64,000 bases of DNA from contig JACJZF010000002.1 in assembly GCA_020635725.1 (NCBI GenBank), forward strand, positions 310,001 to 374,000, read 5' to 3'. Below, in pieces: positions 60,589-64,000 of this stretch. Numbering within the stretch: position 1 is the stretch's first letter; every line of letters begins with the position of its first letter. The stretch is from Flavobacteriales bacterium (lineage in GTDB: Bacteria; Bacteroidota; Bacteroidia; Flavobacteriales_F; PHOS-HE28). The notes below the pieces were generated by a model that was not told the origin of the DNA, ran no database searches, and worked only from the letters and a program-made list of their open reading frames with translations. The position numbers were made by a program, and so were the translations under genes.

Positions 60589-60614
60589 CAGGGTCTCCCG
60601 TCTCGGGGACCCTG
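60589..60614 (-). promoter_or_regulatory. Hairpin in the leader of the SBBP cargo gene
   Basis: CAGGGTCTCC (60589-60598) pairs with GGGGACCCTG (60605-60614) with one G-T pair. It lies 25 bp upstream of the start and downstream of a TACTTTCG box (60666-60659, minus). Confidence 0.4.
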
Positions 60615-60760
60615 CGATTCGATGGCACGTGATTTCATCTCCCGCGCGGTGTCTCAGTCGAAAGTAGGCAGGGCAAGGCTTCCTCCGCACTCGGAAGCAG
60701 GTCGAGAACGCGCTCAGCGGGTGATTCTCCCTGAAAGGTTGCCAGCCGTGAAGGCTCGGC

Positions 60761-61096
60761 TCAGCCCACGATGATATCCTCCACCACCACCGTCGGTCTT
60801 CCGCCACTGAGCTGCGCCGTTAGCTCCACGGTGTTGCGGGTGCGACCGTTGGCGGTCCACAGTTCCATGCTCAGCTCGAAGGCATCGGGCCGGTTGCGCA
60901 CTGCTCGTGCGCGGAGGTCGTGCCAATAGGACTCGGGTGGCATGGCCAAGGCGGAGCCGATGTCATCCACGGCGGCCTCCATGTCATCGGCGCTCAGGCC
61001 ATCGCCGCCCGCGGCTTGCTCCAATTCATCGAAGCGCCGCTCCACGAGCAGCTTCATCACGTGCTTGGCAACGAGGGTGAGATCGTTGGGGTTCAT
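60761..61096 (-). CDS. Small cytoplasmic protein, DUF7668-like (tentative)
   Basis: 111 residues with no signal or membrane segment: 'MNPNDLTLVAKHVMKLLVER', 'GLSADDMEAAVDDIGSALAM' and a C-terminal beta domain 'LSMELWTANGRTRNTVEL'. The pattern of an N-terminal helical pair and a final 'EIDDI/VEDIIV' strand reminds me of DUF7668, sometimes found near immunity genes; the assignment is from memory and weak. Its last 37 codons are duplicated at 58667-58780. Confidence 0.6.
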   Translation of the reverse strand: MNPNDLTLVAKHVMKLLVERRFDELEQAAGGDGLSADDMEAAVDDIGSALAMPPESYWHDLRARAVRNRPDAFELSMELWTANGRTRNTVELTAQLSGGRPTVVVEDIIVG

Positions 61097-61123
61097 GCTT
61101 CAAACTTCATTAGGTTCACTTCG

Positions 61124-61142
61124 TTCGACCCACCGGGTCGAA
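61124..61142. repeat. Palindrome related to 41919-41937
   Basis: TTCGACCC-ACC-GGGTCGAA, perfect 8-bp arms around three bases; shares the TCGACCC-N3-GGGTCGA core with the copy at 41919-41937. Confidence 0.6.
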
Positions 61143-61230
61143 GCTACTTCGGTCGTCCAGTGCGTCGCCGATACAGCATTCACCGCATGAACCGCGATTA
61201 ACAGCCGCTGATGGAAGGCACGAGGCCAAC

Positions 61231-61457
<227 letters not shown>

Positions 61458-61458
61458 G

Positions 61459-63645
<2,187 letters not shown>

Positions 63646-63687
63646 CACGGAATCGATGGCCGCTTGGCGGCTGGGAGATTGAACGCT

Positions 63688-63695
63688 TAAAAGTA
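63688..63695 (-). promoter_or_regulatory. Probable -7 box of recQ
   Basis: On the minus strand TACTTTTA, one mismatch from TAnnTTTG, 42 bp before the start. Confidence 0.4.
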
Positions 63696-63812
63696 GGGCA
63701 TGGAACGTATTCGGTGCGCACCGTGTTGCCAACGTTCGTTAAGCGGTTCATCGTTGCCGTCCAAGCGTTGAAAACTGCCGCCGTGCCCGCGGAGCGCCCG
63801 AGCGCGCTCGGC

Positions 63813-63820
63813 TATCTTTG
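63813..63820 (+). promoter_or_regulatory. -7 box of tatC
   Basis: TATCTTTG, 53 bp before the tatC ATG; no TTG at the ideal distance. Confidence 0.5.
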
Positions 63821-63873
63821 GCCGGGTCCGTCATGCGGTCCGCTTCCCAGTTTTGGCACGGCCCGGCAGTGAA

Positions 63874-64000
63874 ATGACCTTCCTGGAGCACCTCGAGGAG
63901 CTCCGTTGGACCATCGTCCGTTCGGCGATCGCCGTGGCCGTGGGCTTCGTGCTCGCCTTCATCTTCAAGACCCTGCTCTTCGAGGAGGTGGTGCTCGCCG
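63874..64000 (+). CDS. tatC: Twin-arginine translocase subunit TatC, 3' truncated by the window edge
   Basis: The first 42 codons are present: 'MTFLEHLEELRWTIVRSAIA' and then the first membrane helix 'VAVGFVLAFIFKTLLF'. The FLEHLEELR motif is diagnostic of TatC. It would export folded proteins such as the SoxB-like enzyme, which has a twin-arginine-type signal. Confidence 0.9.
   Translation, partial: MTFLEHLEELRWTIVRSAIAVAVGFVLAFIFKTLLFEEVVLA

Overview
The window comes from a high-GC member of the Bacteroidota, most likely a Flavobacteriales lineage. Four things point there: the gliding/type IX secretion genes gldD and gldE; many secreted proteins ending in type IX sorting domains; promoters with the Bacteroidota -7 box TAnnTTTG (one has the full TTG-N19-TATATTTG form); and mRNA starts with little Shine-Dalgarno signal. 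No rRNA, tRNA or CRISPR array was recognised. The identity is inferred from gene content only.

Layout. 1-5 kb: the 3' end of a secreted protein, then mutY-ssb-gldE-gldD on the minus strand. 5-8.2 kb: HU, a TPR protein, a 31-residue basic protein, RNase G and recX. 8.24-10.49 kb: a complete IS1-type insertion sequence with an 8-bp target duplication and two passenger genes, lodged between recX and prfB. 10.5-13.1 kb: prfB (without the usual frameshift site) and fumC. 13.1-24.9 kb: a long minus-strand sulfur block. From its upstream end it runs: ArsR-type regulator, TSUP exporter, persulfide dioxygenase-rhodanese, two YeeE/YedE subunits, TsdA-like dihaem cytochrome, SoxB-like hydrolase, Dps, DsrE, porin, rhodanese, small membrane protein, thioredoxin, peroxiredoxin and a lipoprotein rhodanese. 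A DUF3332 lipoprotein follows. 25-30.3 kb: rnd, DUF2752, CD225, manC, a SprT-like protease, a lipoprotein and an MlaE/MlaF ABC pair.

30.3-36.1 kb: three secreted type IX cargo genes, the last coupled to gcvP (36.1-39 kb). 39-45 kb: a hypothetical gene, a polytopic membrane protein, the kynureninase/kynurenine 3-monooxygenase pair, an outer-membrane protein and an MBL-fold hydrolase. 45.2-50 kb: a large protease-like/propeller/barrel protein, a half-size TSUP protein and an M20 amidohydrolase. 50-61.1 kb: an accessory region with an XRE regulator, a helically phased array of palindromes, four or five secreted type IX cargo genes, and a mosaic of broken gene ends. 61.2-64 kb: a dispersed-repeat array, recQ and the start of tatC.

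The most interesting parts are the sulfur block, which combines parts of the Sox, Tsd and persulfide routes in one co-directional set; the cargo-carrying IS1-type element; the operator-like array upstream of the XRE gene and a giant secreted protein; and the rearranged 58.6-58.9 kb mosaic.
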